A DNA stretch of 64,000 nt from Halomonas faecis (GCF_010993975.1 NZ_JAACZO010000056.1:160806-224805), one strand, 5' to 3'. Positions 16,451 through 25,987 are shown, numbered from the stretch's first letter. Numbers and translations: made by a program. Notes: a model not told the origin generated them from the sequence alone.

Positions 16451-17775
16451 ATGCCCCCGTTTCCCGGCCCGATAGGCCTCAGCGCATTGCCGTAGTCGGC
16501 AGCGGCATCAGCGGTCTCGCCGCCGCCTGGTACCTCAGCGCCCACCACGAAGTCACCCTCTTCGAGGCCGCCGACCGCCTGGGAGGCCATACTGCCACCG
16601 TCGACGTGAACGTCACGGGTCGCGACTACGCCATCGACACCGGCTTCATCGTCTTCAACGACCGTACCTATCCGCATTTCCGCGCACTGCTCGCCAACCT
16701 CGGGGTAGCCGCCCAGCCCACCGAAATGAGCTTCTCGGTACACGAAACGGACCGCGATTTCGAGTACAACGGGCACACTCTGGGCACGCTCTTCGCCCAG
16801 CGACGCAACCTGTTGCGCCCCCGTTTTCACCGCCTGCTGGCCGATATCCTGCGTTTCAACCGCCGAGCGATGCGCGACCTCGATAGCGGCCGGCTGGCCG
16901 ACACCCTGACCCTCGGCGAATACCTGGCTGCCGGCGGCTACGGTCACGACTTCGCCACCCGCTATCTGCTGCCCATGGGGGCGGCCATCTGGTCGGCCAG
17001 CCTGGCCGATCTGCGCACCATGCCGGCACAGTTCTTCGTGCGCTTCTTCCACTGCCACGGTTTGCTCTCCCTAAGCGACCGACCGCAGTGGTACACCCTG
17101 GTGGGCGGCTCACGGGCCTACATCCCGGCCCTGACGGCTCCCTATGCGCAGCGCATTCGCCTGGCCACGCCGGTGCTCGGCCTGCGCCGCCTGGCCGATG
17201 GAGTGGCCCTGCGCACCGCAAGCGGCTACGAGCGCTTCGATCAGGTGGTGCTGGGCTGCCATGCCGACCAGGCCCTGGCACTGCTCGACGACCCCAGCCC
17301 GGCGGAGCGCGACATCCTCGGCGCACTGCCCTATCGCGACAACCAAGTGGTACTACATACCGACACGCGTCTGCTGCCGCGCCGTCGCCGCGCCTGGGCA
17401 AGCTGGAACTATCGCCTGGACGGCCGCGGCGATGGAGCCCGGGTATCGGTCACTTATGCCATGAACATCCTCCAGCGCATCGACGCTCCCGAAACGTTCT
17501 GCGTCACTCTCAATGACAGTGCCGCCATCGATCCACGCCGCATATTGGGTCGCTATACCTATGCCCACCCGCAGTTCAGCCGCGCCGGCCTCGCTGCCCA
17601 GGCGCGACACGGCGAGATCTCCGGCGCGGCACAACGCACCCACTATTGCGGTGCCTACTGGCGCAACGGCTTCCATGAGGATGGCGTTTGGAGCGCCCTA
17701 CGCGTGGCACACGAGCTGGCAGCGGCGACCTCGCCACATCGCCACGTCGCGGCTCCTCTGGAGGTTGCGTCGTGA
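16447..17775 (+). CDS. FAD-dependent NAD(P)-binding oxidoreductase (COG2907-type)
   Basis: This is a 442-residue flavoprotein of the amine-oxidase/desaturase superfamily. The N-terminus has the FAD motif VVGSGISGLAAAWYLS followed by LFEAADRLGGHTATV; the C-terminus has HYCGAYWRNGFHEDGVWSALRVA, typical of COG2907. Proteins of this group occur next to DUF1365 and CFA-synthase-like genes in many proteobacteria, and are induced by singlet oxygen where the ChrR/sigma-E system controls them. By analogy, it may oxidise a modified acyl chain, for example in furan fatty acid synthesis. That function is an inference. It overlaps the SDR by 4 bp and the next gene by one base. Confidence 0.87.
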   Translation: MNAPVSRPDRPQRIAVVGSGISGLAAAWYLSAHHEVTLFEAADRLGGHTATVDVNVTGRDYAIDTGFIVFNDRTYPHFRALLANLGVAAQPTEMSFSVHETDRDFEYNGHTLGTLFAQRRNLLRPRFHRLLADILRFNRRAMRDLDSGRLADTLTLGEYLAAGGYGHDFATRYLLPMGAAIWSASLADLRTMPAQFFVRFFHCHGLLSLSDRPQWYTLVGGSRAYIPALTAPYAQRIRLATPVLGLRRLADGVALRTASGYERFDQVVLGCHADQALALLDDPSPAERDILGALPYRDNQVVLHTDTRLLPRRRRAWASWNYRLDGRGDGARVSVTYAMNILQRIDAPETFCVTLNDSAAIDPRRILGRYTYAHPQFSRAGLAAQARHGEISGAAQRTHYCGAYWRNGFHEDGVWSALRVAHELAAATSPHRHVAAPLEVAS

Positions 17776-18569
17776 TGCCGACACCGCACTCCCGGGTGTA
17801 CCGCGGCACGCTGCGCCATCGGCGCTTCGTGCCTCGCCACCACGCCTTTCGCTACCGTCTGTGGATGCTGTGGCTCGACCTCGACGAGCTGCCATCGCTC
17901 TTCGACGGGGTTCCCGGCTTCAGCGCCAGACGCCCGGCGTTGGCACGCTTCCGTCGAGAGGATCATCTCCAGGGCTCGTTCACGAACTGTCCGGCGCCTC
18001 ACGATCGACCGCTGGCCGAGTCGGCCCGCGCGGCGGTGGCCGCACAGCTGGGCAGCGCTCCGACGGGGCGCGTGTGCCTGCTCACCCAACTGCGTACGTT
18101 CGGCTCGGGCTTCAACCCACTGTCGCTGTACTACCTGCACGATGAGACCGGAGCGCTGCGCGCCGTGCTCGGCGAGGTCACCAACACCCCCTGGAAGGAA
18201 CGCGCTTACTACGCCTGTCGCGTGAACCCTCAGCGCCACAGCCATGCTTCCACCTTCGTCAAGCGAATGCATGTCTCGCCCTTCCTGCCCATGGACATGA
18301 CCTACCGGTGGCGTTTCAACACGCCGGGCGACCGGCTTCTGATGCACATGGAGAACTGGCGGGAGGCTGAGCGCCATTTCGACGCCACCCTGACGCTGAC
18401 CGGCGAACCGGCCACCCGCACTGCCCTGCTCGGCGCCCTGGCCCGCCAACCCGCCATGAACCTCGCCACGCGCCTGGGCATCCACTGGCAGGCGTTGCGC
18501 CTGTGGCTGAAGGGCGTGCCGATCCATGACCATCCTCCCCACTCGCCTTCCGAGGAGACGACACCGTGA
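17775..18569 (+). CDS. DUF1365 family protein
   Basis: This 264-residue protein starts at ATG 17775, overlapping the previous stop, or possibly at the GTG three bases earlier. It matches DUF1365: SRVYRGTLRHRRFVPRHHAFRYRLWMLWLDLDELP, then NPLSLYYLHDETG, EVTNTPWKERAYY and KRMHVSPFLPMDMTYRW (each family block given only in part here). Its biochemical role is unknown. It almost always lies between a COG2907 flavoprotein and a CFA-synthase-like methyltransferase, as here, so it most likely takes part in the same lipid modification. The stop overlaps the GTG start of the methyltransferase by 4 bp. Confidence 0.88.
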   Translation: MPTPHSRVYRGTLRHRRFVPRHHAFRYRLWMLWLDLDELPSLFDGVPGFSARRPALARFRREDHLQGSFTNCPAPHDRPLAESARAAVAAQLGSAPTGRVCLLTQLRTFGSGFNPLSLYYLHDETGALRAVLGEVTNTPWKERAYYACRVNPQRHSHASTFVKRMHVSPFLPMDMTYRWRFNTPGDRLLMHMENWREAERHFDATLTLTGEPATRTALLGALARQPAMNLATRLGIHWQALRLWLKGVPIHDHPPHSPSEETTP

Positions 18570-19835
18570 CCACGCTACGCTCCGCCACCTCTCGTCCCCA
18601 GCCGGCGCCTTGCAACCGCCTTTCGCGGTGGTTGAAACCCAGGCTGCTCGCCACCCTCGATCGCCTCGAAGGCGGACGGATCATGGTGATCGAAGGCAGC
18701 GACTGCCACCACCTGGGTCAGGGCGGCACCCTGCACGCCACCGTGGTCATACGCAACGGCGAGGTGTGGAAACGCCTGGCGCTGGGCGGCAGCGTCGGCG
18801 CTGCAGAGGCCTACATCGACGGCGATTGGGAGGTCGACGACCTGGTCACCCTGGTGCGCCTGTTCGCGCTCAATCTCGAGCGGGTCAACGGCGAACTGGA
18901 AACCGGTTCGGCACGGTTAGGCCGCTGGCTGCTGGGCGCGCTCTACTGGCTGCAGCGCAACAGCCCAGCCGGGGCGAAACGCAACATCACCGCCCATTAC
19001 GACATCGGCAACGATTTGTTCGCCACCTTCCTCGACCGCGACCACGCCATGTACTCCAGCGCGCTCTTCCCCCACCCCGAAGCCAGCCTGGAAGAGGCCT
19101 CCACCCACAAGCTCGACCGCCTCCTCGACCGGCTCGATGTGCGTGCCGAGCATCATCTGTTGGAGATCGGCACCGGCTGGGGGGGGCCTGGCTCTCCACG
19201 CGGCAAAGACCCGCGGCTGTCGGGTCACCACCACGACCATCTCCGAAGAGCAGTACGCTTTTACTGCCCGACGCATCGCGGAAGAGGGGCTTGGCGAGCG
19301 CATCACCCTGCTCAAGCGGGACTACCGGGAGCTTTCCGGCCGCTACGACCGACTGATCTCGGTGGAGATGATCGAGGCGGTGGGCCACCAGTACCTGGAC
19401 GCTTATCTGGCGACCCTCGACCGGCTCCTCACCGACGACGGCCTGGCCATGCTGCAGGCCATCACCATCCGCGATCAGCGCTACGCGGCGGCCCGGCGCG
19501 AGGTGGATTTCATCAAACGCCATGTCTTTCCCGGCGGCTTCCTGCCCTCGCACCACGCCATTCTCGTCGGCCTGACGCGGCGCACCTCGCTCAACGTACT
19601 GGCCCTGGAGGAGATCGGCCCCCACTATGCCCGCACCCTGCGTGAATGGCGACACCGCTTCGAGGCCAACCTGGAGCGTATACGACGACTGGGCTACGAC
19701 GAACGCTTCATTCGCCTGTGGCGCTACTACCTGTGTTACTGCGAAGGGGGATTCCTGGAACGCACCATCGGTACCTGCCACCTGCTACTGGCCAAGCCCG
19801 GTGCACGGCCGGCACCGCTCAGCGGTGCCCCGTGA
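18566..19835 (+). pseudogene. cfa: Cyclopropane-fatty-acid-synthase-like SAM methyltransferase, frameshifted in a G8 run
   Basis: The family transfers a methylene or methyl group from S-adenosylmethionine to a double bond in a phospholipid acyl chain. The first 205 codons read in one frame up to the SAM motif EIGTGWGG. The rest reads in another frame from LALHAAKTRGCRV through SVEMIEAVGHQYLDAY and YYLCYCEGGFLERTIG to 19835. The break is a run of eight G at 19179-19186; seven G would restore one 422-residue protein. It may be a sequencing error, a true mutation or a switchable tract. GTG 18566 overlaps the previous stop. As written, the product would be a truncated hybrid without the catalytic C-terminus. 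Confidence 0.85.
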
Positions 19836-19841
19836 GTTCGC

Positions 19842-21710
19842 TCAGGCGGTCGGCTCGGAGCCCAACGCCGAGGAATCGGCGCGTGCCGACGCCGTGGCCT
19901 GCTGCCACTGGTCGATCAATGCCTGAGCCGGAACCGGGCGAGCGAACAGGAAGCCCTGAACCAGACTGCAGCCAGCCGCATTCAGGAAGTCGAGCTGCTC
20001 CTGGGTCTCCACGCCCTCGGCAATGACATCCAGATCCAGGCCGCGAGCCATGGCCAGGACGGCGCCCACGATGGCGGCATCCGCTGCCTCGTCGGGGAGC
20101 GAGCGGATAAAGGCACGGTCGAGCTTGATCTTGTCCAAGGGCAGGTGCTTGAGGTAGCTCAGCGAGGAGTAGCCGGTGCCGAAGTCGTCGATGGCAATGC
20201 GATGTCCGCGGGCGCGCAACGCCTTCAAACGCGGCACGATATCACCCGCACGCTCGTCGAGCAGCACCGACTCGGTGATCTCGAGACCGAGCTGAGCGGC
20301 AGGAATGCCGTGACGTGCCAGCCCCGACGAAAGTGCCGACTCGAGCTCGCCCTGGAACATCTGGATCGCCGAGATGTTGATCCATACCGGCAGCGCCGGC
20401 AGCCCCAGTTCCCGCCAGCGCGCCATCTGCGCCAGCGCCTCGTCGATCACCCAATTGCCCAGCGGCCCCATCAGGCCATGGCGCTCGGCCAGCGGAACGA
20501 ACTCTCCTGGCGACACCATGCCGTGCTCGGGATGACGCCAGCGCAGCAGAGCCTCCATCCCCACCACGCCGCCGTCCTGGGTGCGATGCTGGGTCTGGTA
20601 ATGCAGTTCCAGCTGTTCGCCGGTGGCCAGGGCGTCGCGCAACGCATAGACCAGCGCCATATGAGGGCTGTCCTGGACATCGAGGGCCGGGCGAAAGCGT
20701 TGACTGACGTTGCGACCGTGCCGCTTGGCGGCATACAGCGCCGACTCAAGGCGCTGGAAGAGCACGCCGGAATCGCGGCCATCTTCCGGAGCACGACAGC
20801 TGCCGATGGAGAGCCCCAGGCGCAGCGTGCGGCTAGCCACCTCGAAGGGCTCGCTCATGTGCTGGCGCAGACCCGCCACCCATTTTTCGTGGTCGTCGAA
20901 GGTGGTCGTGCGGATGACCAAAAACTCGTCGCCGCCCAATCGACCCACGACACCGCCGGCCACGTGACGCGCCAGGCGCTGGCCGAAACGGGCCAATAGA
21001 CGGTCGCCCTGCTCGACGCCCAGGCTGTCGTTGACCGATTTGAAGCCGTCGATATCGATGATCGCCATGTCGAGGCTCTCGCCGGCGCGCAGGTGGCGCA
21101 ACCGCGACGTCATGAGGTCATGCAGGCGACGGCGATTGGGCAGGCCGGTGAGCGGATCTTCGAAACCGATGCGCCGCAAATCCTGTTCACGCGCCTTGTG
21201 CACCGAAATGTCGCTGAAGGTGCCGACGTAGTGAGTGATGCGCCCTTGGCGATCGACGACGGCCTTGAGGCGCAGCCACTCGGGATACTCATCGCCCTGC
21301 TTGCGACGGTTCCATATTTCACCCTCCCAGCGCCCCTTGGTTTCCAGGGTCTGCCACAGCCGCTGAAAGAACGCACTGTCGTGACGGGCTGCCACCAGGT
21401 TGGCGGCATTGAGCCCGCGCACTTCGTCCTCGCTGAAGCCGGTGATGCGGGTGAAAGCGGGGTTGACGGCCAGGATGTGGTTCCCGGCATCGGTGATCTG
21501 TACCCCCTCCTCGGAGAGCATCAGCGCCTGCTGCATCAGCTCGGCATTCTGGCGGTCGCGGCGTAGCTGCCGCCAGGTATCTGCCAGGCCCAGCACCACC
21601 ACGCCCATCGCCACCAGCCGAAGGCCTGGCGACGGCAACCAGACGCAGGCCGGCAAGGCTGCCAGGGCAAGCCAGAACAGGGGGCGATTGAGGGTCAGCG
21701 AAGGCGCCAT
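19842..21710 (-). CDS. Membrane PAS-GGDEF-EAL c-di-GMP turnover protein
   Basis: This 622-residue protein has two N-terminal membrane helices (about 10-44), a PAS domain (55-170), a GGDEF domain (176-340) and an EAL domain (350-605). Both catalytic motifs are intact: GGDEF at 259-263 and EAL at 386-388, with ITES, DDFGTG and IAEGVET also present. It could make or degrade c-di-GMP. No RxxD inhibitory site is seen five residues before GGDEF, so the GGDEF domain may lack feedback control or serve as a GTP sensor for the EAL domain. The ATG at 21710 has an AGGAG site. It converges on the lipid operon with 6 bp between stops. Confidence 0.92.
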   Translation of the reverse strand: MAPSLTLNRPLFWLALAALPACVWLPSPGLRLVAMGVVVLGLADTWRQLRRDRQNAELMQQALMLSEEGVQITDAGNHILAVNPAFTRITGFSEDEVRGLNAANLVAARHDSAFFQRLWQTLETKGRWEGEIWNRRKQGDEYPEWLRLKAVVDRQGRITHYVGTFSDISVHKAREQDLRRIGFEDPLTGLPNRRRLHDLMTSRLRHLRAGESLDMAIIDIDGFKSVNDSLGVEQGDRLLARFGQRLARHVAGGVVGRLGGDEFLVIRTTTFDDHEKWVAGLRQHMSEPFEVASRTLRLGLSIGSCRAPEDGRDSGVLFQRLESALYAAKRHGRNVSQRFRPALDVQDSPHMALVYALRDALATGEQLELHYQTQHRTQDGGVVGMEALLRWRHPEHGMVSPGEFVPLAERHGLMGPLGNWVIDEALAQMARWRELGLPALPVWINISAIQMFQGELESALSSGLARHGIPAAQLGLEITESVLLDERAGDIVPRLKALRARGHRIAIDDFGTGYSSLSYLKHLPLDKIKLDRAFIRSLPDEAADAAIVGAVLAMARGLDLDVIAEGVETQEQLDFLNAAGCSLVQGFLFARPVPAQALIDQWQQATASARADSSALGSEPTA

Positions 21711-21957
21711 GTAGGCTCCTGGTGGGCGGCGATGAGCGCAGGATAACGCGTCACGGCAAGACGTCGTGAGTAGAGAACGGTATCGTCATCTTGCGCCAAT
21801 ACTTTACCCTCTGGGCCGGGTGACGTCATGCTGGCGTGCATTCGCCCGCCACGGCCAGTAGACTAGTGCGGGGCTGTCCGGCGGGGCGGCCGCCTGCGCC
21901 AGGCCGCATCGTTATGCCCGCGGCTGGCCCACGACAACTGCGACTCGGAACGACTCA

Positions 21958-22473
21958 GTGACCAAGCAACACTCTTTCGAACGCGAAGAACTGCTGGCAT
22001 GCTCGCGCGGCGAGCTGTTCGGTCCCGGCAATGCCCAGCTGCCGGCCCCCAACATGCTGATGCTCGATCGCATCACGCACATCCATGAGCAGGGCGGCCA
22101 GTTCGACAAGGGCGAGTTGATCGCCGAACTGGATATCCATCCCGACCTATGGTTCTTCGAGTGCCACTTCCCCGGCGACCCGGTGATGCCCGGCTGCCTG
22201 GGTTTGGATGCCATGTGGCAACTGGTCGGCTTCTACCTCGGCTGGCTCGGCCATCCCGGTCGCGGTCGCGCCTTGGGCTGCGGCGAGGTCAAGTTCACCG
22301 GCCAGATCCTCCCCGAGGCCGAAAAGGTCAAATATCATATCCACATCAAGCGCATCATCACACGGCGCCTGATCCTCGGCATTGCCGATGGCATGGTGTC
22401 GGTGGATGGCCGCGAAATCTACCAGGCCCAGGACCTGCGCGTTGGGCTATTCACCTCCACTGCGAATTTCTGA
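21958..22473 (+). CDS. fabA: 3-hydroxydecanoyl-ACP dehydratase/isomerase FabA
   Basis: FabA dehydrates 3-hydroxydecanoyl-ACP and isomerises the product to cis-3-decenoyl-ACP, the branch point for anaerobic-type unsaturated fatty acid synthesis. The 171 residues align along their length with E. coli FabA (172): RGELFG near the start, the active-site H70 in [14 protein letters not shown] and D84 in [18 protein letters not shown]. The start is GTG at 21958, chosen by length and alignment because no strong ribosome site is visible. fabB follows 13 bp later. A 247-bp divergent region separates it from the GGDEF-EAL gene; I saw no clear FabR or FadR site there. Confidence 0.95.
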   Translation: MTKQHSFEREELLACSRGELFGPGNAQLPAPNMLMLDRITHIHEQGGQFDKGELIAELDIHPDLWFFECHFPGDPVMPGCLGLDAMWQLVGFYLGWLGHPGRGRALGCGEVKFTGQILPEAEKVKYHIHIKRIITRRLILGIADGMVSVDGREIYQAQDLRVGLFTSTANF

Positions 22474-22486
22474 TCAGGAGGCTTCC

Positions 22487-23704
22487 ATGAGACGAGTGGT
22501 AGTCACTGGCCTGGGCATCGTATCCTGCCTGGGCAACGACCGGGAAACCGTCGTCGAGGCGCTCAGAAACGGGCGCTCCGGCATTCGCTTCAAGGAGGAG
22601 TACGCCGAACGCGGCTTCCGCAGTCAGGTCGCCGGGGTCGTCGACATCGACCTCGACGCTCTGGTCGATCGCAAGCTGCGCCGCTTCATGGGCGATGCCG
22701 CAGCCTATGCCTATGTCTCCATGGCCCAGGCCGTCAAGGATTCCGGTCTCACGCCCGAGCAGGTATCCAACGAGCGCACCGGACTGATCGCCGGCTCGGG
22801 CGGTGCTTCCAGCGCCAACCAGGTGGAAGCTGCCGACGTGATGCGCGAGAAGGGGCTGCGCCGCGTGGGGCCTTACCGGGTCACACGCACCATGGGCAGC
22901 ACCGTTTCCGCCTGCCTGGCCACGCCGTTCGCCATCAAGGGGGTCAACTATTCGATCTCCTCGGCTTGCGCCACCTCGGCCCACTGCATCGGCAACGCCA
23001 TGGAGCAGATTCAGCTCGGCAAGCAAGACGTGGTCTTCGCCGGCGGCGGCGAAGAAGAGCACTGGACGCTGTCCTGTCTGTTCGATGCCATGGGCGCACT
23101 GTCGACCCACTACAACGATGCGCCCGACAAGGCCTCTCGCCCCTACGATCAAGCCCGTGACGGCTTCGTCATCGCTGGTGGCGGCGGCATGCTGGTACTC
23201 GAGGAGCTGGAGCACGCCAAGGCGCGCGGGGCGACGATCTACGCCGAGCTGGTCGGCTACGGCGCCACCTCCGACGGCTACGACATGGTCGCCCCCTCCG
23301 GCGAGGGTGCGGTACGCTGCATGCGCCAGGCGCTGGCCACCGTGGATGGCGAGATCGACTACATCAACACCCACGGCACCTCCACACCGGTGGGCGACGT
23401 CGCCGAGCTCAAGGCGATCCGTGAGGTATTCGGCGATTCCACGCCAGCGATGAGTTCCACCAAGTCGCTGACCGGCCACTCCCTGGGCGCCACCGGCGTT
23501 CAGGAGACGATCTACTCCCTGCTGATGATGGAGCAGGGCTTCCTGGCCGCCTCCGCCAACATCGAAAATCTCGATGAGCAGGCCGAGGGCTTCGACATCG
23601 TCGACCGTCGTCGCGACGGCGTGACCGTGGAGCGCATCCTCTCCAACAGTTTCGGCTTCGGCGGCACCAACGCCTGCCTGGTATTGCAGAAATACCGCGG
23701 CTGA
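22487..23704 (+). CDS. fabB: 3-oxoacyl-ACP synthase I FabB
   Basis: FabB extends acyl-ACP chains and is essential for elongating the cis-unsaturated intermediate made by FabA. The protein has 405 residues against 406 in E. coli. The catalytic triad is visible: C161 in [11 protein letters not shown]296 in [11 protein letters not shown] and H331 in [11 protein letters not shown]. The C-terminal [12 protein letters not shown] is typical. ATG 22487 has a GGAGG site; an in-frame start at 22382 lies inside fabA and is rejected. With fabA it forms the classical two-gene operon. Its products, unsaturated acyl chains, are the natural substrates for the CFA-type enzyme 3 kb upstream. Confidence 0.97.
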   Translation: MRRVVVTGLGIVSCLGNDRETVVEALRNGRSGIRFKEEYAERGFRSQVAGVVDIDLDALVDRKLRRFMGDAAAYAYVSMAQAVKDSGLTPEQVSNERTGLIAGSGGASSANQVEAADVMREKGLRRVGPYRVTRTMGSTVSACLATPFAIKGVNYSISSACATSAHCIGNAMEQIQLGKQDVVFAGGGEEEHWTLSCLFDAMGALSTHYNDAPDKASRPYDQARDGFVIAGGGGMLVLEELEHAKARGATIYAELVGYGATSDGYDMVAPSGEGAVRCMRQALATVDGEIDYINTHGTSTPVGDVAELKAIREVFGDSTPAMSSTKSLTGHSLGATGVQETIYSLLMMEQGFLAASANIENLDEQAEGFDIVDRRRDGVTVERILSNSFGFGGTNACLVLQKYRG

Positions 23705-23725
23705 AACCACGTCAAGCGACCACCG

Positions 23726-23753
23726 CCAACGGCGCCCCGCGGGGCGTCGTTGG
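23726..23753. terminator. Hairpin between convergent fabB and plsC-like genes
   Basis: A 13-bp imperfect stem (CCAACGGCGCCCC paired with GGGGCGTCGTTGG, loop GC) lies between two converging genes. There is no strong T run on either side, so it may act as a bidirectional terminator or as an mRNA 3'-end protector. Confidence 0.5.
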
Positions 23754-23774
23754 CATTCGGGCTTGCCTTGCCGC

Positions 23775-24536
23775 TCAGGCCTGAGGGCTTTCCACCGCCT
23801 CTCGGCTCGGTGCAGCCGGCCGCGGCACATCGGATATCTCCGCCAGGCGCGCCTCGACCCACGCCTCCACCTCCACCAGCACCTCCTCGGGGGTACGCCC
23901 CTCGGTGGCAATCGGCTCGCCCACGACCAGGCGCAACGTTCCCGGGTTCTTCACCCAGTGCCGTCCCGGCCAGCGCTCACCGGCATTGTGCGCCACCGGC
24001 ACCACCGGCACACCGGCTCGACAGGCGATCACCGCACCGCTCTTGCTGTAACGCTTGCGAGCTCCCGGATCGACGCGCGTTCCCTCGGGAAAGATCAGCA
24101 CCGACAAGCCCTCTTCCAGACGCTGCTTGCCTTGGGTCAGTACTTGCTTCATGGCGCGCGCTGGCCGGGAACGATCCAGCGCGATGGGATGCAGCAGGCG
24201 CAACCCCCAGCCGAATAACGGGATGTTGAGCAACTCCTTCTTGAGCACCGTGCATACCGGCGGCTTGATCAGCTGCAGATAGACGGTTTCCCACTCGCTC
24301 TGATGATTGGACAGTATCACGCAAGGCCCGGGCGGCAGCCGCTCGCGCCCTCGAATCTCGTAGCGCACGCCGCACACGAGGCGAAACCAGGCAATGATGA
24401 AATGGTTGTAAAGGTTGAGCAGGCGATAACGCGACTTGAGCGGCAGAAACGGAGAAGGCAGCAGGAATAGCAGGCCGCAGACCAGCATGGCGGCAAAATA
24501 GCCGATATAGAAGATCCCGCTACGGATGACGTTCAT
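23775..24536 (-). CDS. 1-acyl-glycerol-3-phosphate acyltransferase (PlsC family)
   Basis: The protein, 253 residues with an N-terminal membrane helix, would acylate lysophosphatidate at the inner membrane to give phosphatidate. Acyltransferase motif I reads NHQSEWE (H78 and E83), so the usual aspartate of H-x4-D is glutamate. This is the variant seen in the Neisseria NlaA and Pseudomonas LptA group. Motif III FPEGTR is at 149-154. The start at 24536 overlaps the stop of the upstream gene by 4 bp, suggesting coupled translation in a yajR-like/ssb/rmlD-like/plsC operon. Its C-terminal tail is proline-rich and probably unstructured. Confidence 0.88.
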   Translation of the reverse strand: MNVIRSGIFYIGYFAAMLVCGLLFLLPSPFLPLKSRYRLLNLYNHFIIAWFRLVCGVRYEIRGRERLPPGPCVILSNHQSEWETVYLQLIKPPVCTVLKKELLNIPLFGWGLRLLHPIALDRSRPARAMKQVLTQGKQRLEEGLSVLIFPEGTRVDPGARKRYSKSGAVIACRAGVPVVPVAHNAGERWPGRHWVKNPGTLRLVVGEPIATEGRTPEEVLVEVEAWVEARLAEISDVPRPAAPSREAVESPQA

Positions 24537-25420
24537 GGTTGGGCATTACCTTCGTCTTGCACCGGTGCACGCACCTGCACCCACTCGTCCAGCATGCGCC
24601 CCACCTCCAGCCGCCAGGGGCGCTGGTGCACACCGAACGCTTCCAGTACGCGACGGCAGTTGAGCACGCGACGCAGCGGCTGATCGTGATGGTGCTTGAG
24701 GGCCTTGACCTCACCAAGATACGGCTGCTCGCCGAGCCCTTCCAGGCGCGTCGACAGCTGGGTTCGCACCATGGAAGCGAAGGTGTAAGCGCTCACTGGC
24801 TCGGTGCCCGCCAGGTGGTAAGCCCCCCATGCCTGAGAGCCACACACCAGCTGATGGAGCATGCCGACCAGCGCCATGGCCACGGCATCCGCCGACGTGG
24901 GGCAGAAGATCACGTCCTGGGCGGCGCGCACGGCGTCGCCTGCCATCAGACTGTCGATGAGCCCGCCCAGCCAAGCATGGCTTCCCTCCAGGGCGAACAG
25001 CGGGCCGAGACGCACGATCAGGTGGTGGGGATGACCGCTGCGTACGCGGTCGCCGATGGCGATCAGTCGCCGCAGGCTCTCGTCACGCGGCGCCGGAATG
25101 ACGTGCTCATCGATGGGGGCATCGAAGCCATCCTGGTAGAGCTGATCGGAGACGCACCACACCAGGGGCGTGGCAGTCTCCCGGCACGCTGTCAGGCAAT
25201 CGTCCACGCCTTCGCCATGGGCGATCACCGCGGCCGGCTCGATATCCATGGGTCCGGCAAGCGGCGGTATGATCACCGCATCCGGTGCCAGATCGCGCAA
25301 CTGCTGCGCCGACACCGACAACCCCGGCTCGATGACCAGCTCGGTGTCGCTGCGGCGGTGCGCAATCCGTGCCAGCGCCAAGTTCAGGCAATGTCCGGCA
25401 TCCAGTATCAGCAGCTTCAC
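24533..25420 (-). CDS. RmlD-like sugar-nucleotide-binding (NAD-dependent epimerase family) protein
   Basis: This 295-residue protein resembles extended short-chain dehydrogenases of the RmlD type. Matching blocks include the strand and turn WCVSDQLYQDGFDAPIDEHVIPAP, which fits the usual 'STDYVFDG...PY.E' segment, then IVRLGPLFA and the C-terminal RRVLNCRRVLEAFGV. The N-terminal cofactor motif is degenerate (LLILDAGHCLNLALA instead of GxxGxxG), and no YxxxK pair is obvious, so it may not be an active reductase. It sits between ssb (24 bp upstream) and the plsC-like gene (4-bp overlap). The function in this operon is unknown. Confidence 0.7.
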   Translation of the reverse strand: MKLLILDAGHCLNLALARIAHRRSDTELVIEPGLSVSAQQLRDLAPDAVIIPPLAGPMDIEPAAVIAHGEGVDDCLTACRETATPLVWCVSDQLYQDGFDAPIDEHVIPAPRDESLRRLIAIGDRVRSGHPHHLIVRLGPLFALEGSHAWLGGLIDSLMAGDAVRAAQDVIFCPTSADAVAMALVGMLHQLVCGSQAWGAYHLAGTEPVSAYTFASMVRTQLSTRLEGLGEQPYLGEVKALKHHHDQPLRRVLNCRRVLEAFGVHQRPWRLEVGRMLDEWVQVRAPVQDEGNAQP

Positions 25421-25444
25421 GCGTACCCCTCGATATCCCGGCGA

Positions 25445-25987
25445 TCAGAAAGGGATTTCATCATCGAAGTCGTCGAAGCTGCCCGGGTCGGGAGCGCCAT
25501 AGTTGCCCTGCTGCTGGGGCGGATCGTTGGCCGGCTGCCGGTTGGGTTGGGCTGCAGGACGCTGTGGCTGGCCACCCTGCTGCTGGGGTGCGTTGCCATA
25601 GCCACCCTGTGGCTGCTGACCCATGCCCCCGCCCTGGAAATCGCCACCGCTGCGCGAGTCGAGCATCTGCATGTCGTTGACGACGATCTCGGTGGTGTAG
25701 CGGTCCTGACCGTCCTGGCCCTGCCACTTGCGGGTCTGCAGGCGCCCTTCGACATAAATGCGCGATCCCTTCTTGAGATACTGCTGGGCGATCTCCGCCA
25801 GTTTGTTGAACATCACCACGTTGTGCCACTCGGTTCGCTCCTGGCGCTGACCGCTCTGGCGGTCCATCCAGGTGTCGGTGGTGGCCAGACGCAAGTTGGC
25901 GACGGGGTTGCCGGAAGGCATGAAACGGATATCCGGGTCCTGCCCCAGATTGCCGATGAGAATGACTTTATTGACGCCGCGGGCCAT
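25445..25987 (-). CDS. ssb: Single-stranded DNA-binding protein
   Basis: SSB coats single-stranded DNA in replication, recombination and repair and recruits partners through its tail. The protein has 180 residues. The OB fold covers about 1-110 ([50 protein letters not shown]). A glycine/glutamine/proline-rich linker follows, and the conserved acidic tip [10 protein letters not shown] ends the protein. ATG 25987 is preceded by GGGAG at eight bases and is preferred over the in-frame start at 26011. It is near uvrA, as in many gammaproteobacteria, but a transporter gene lies between them. Confidence 0.96.
   Translation of the reverse strand: MARGVNKVILIGNLGQDPDIRFMPSGNPVANLRLATTDTWMDRQSGQRQERTEWHNVVMFNKLAEIAQQYLKKGSRIYVEGRLQTRKWQGQDGQDRYTTEIVVNDMQMLDSRSGGDFQGGGMGQQPQGGYGNAPQQQGGQPQRPAAQPNRQPANDPPQQQGNYGAPDPGSFDDFDDEIPF

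Noticed and set aside
19179..19186. Programmed ribosomal frameshifting at the G8 run in the methyltransferase gene
   Set aside because: No heptameric slippery sequence of the usual kind, internal ribosome-binding stimulator or defined downstream structure was seen; error, mutation or slippage is simpler.
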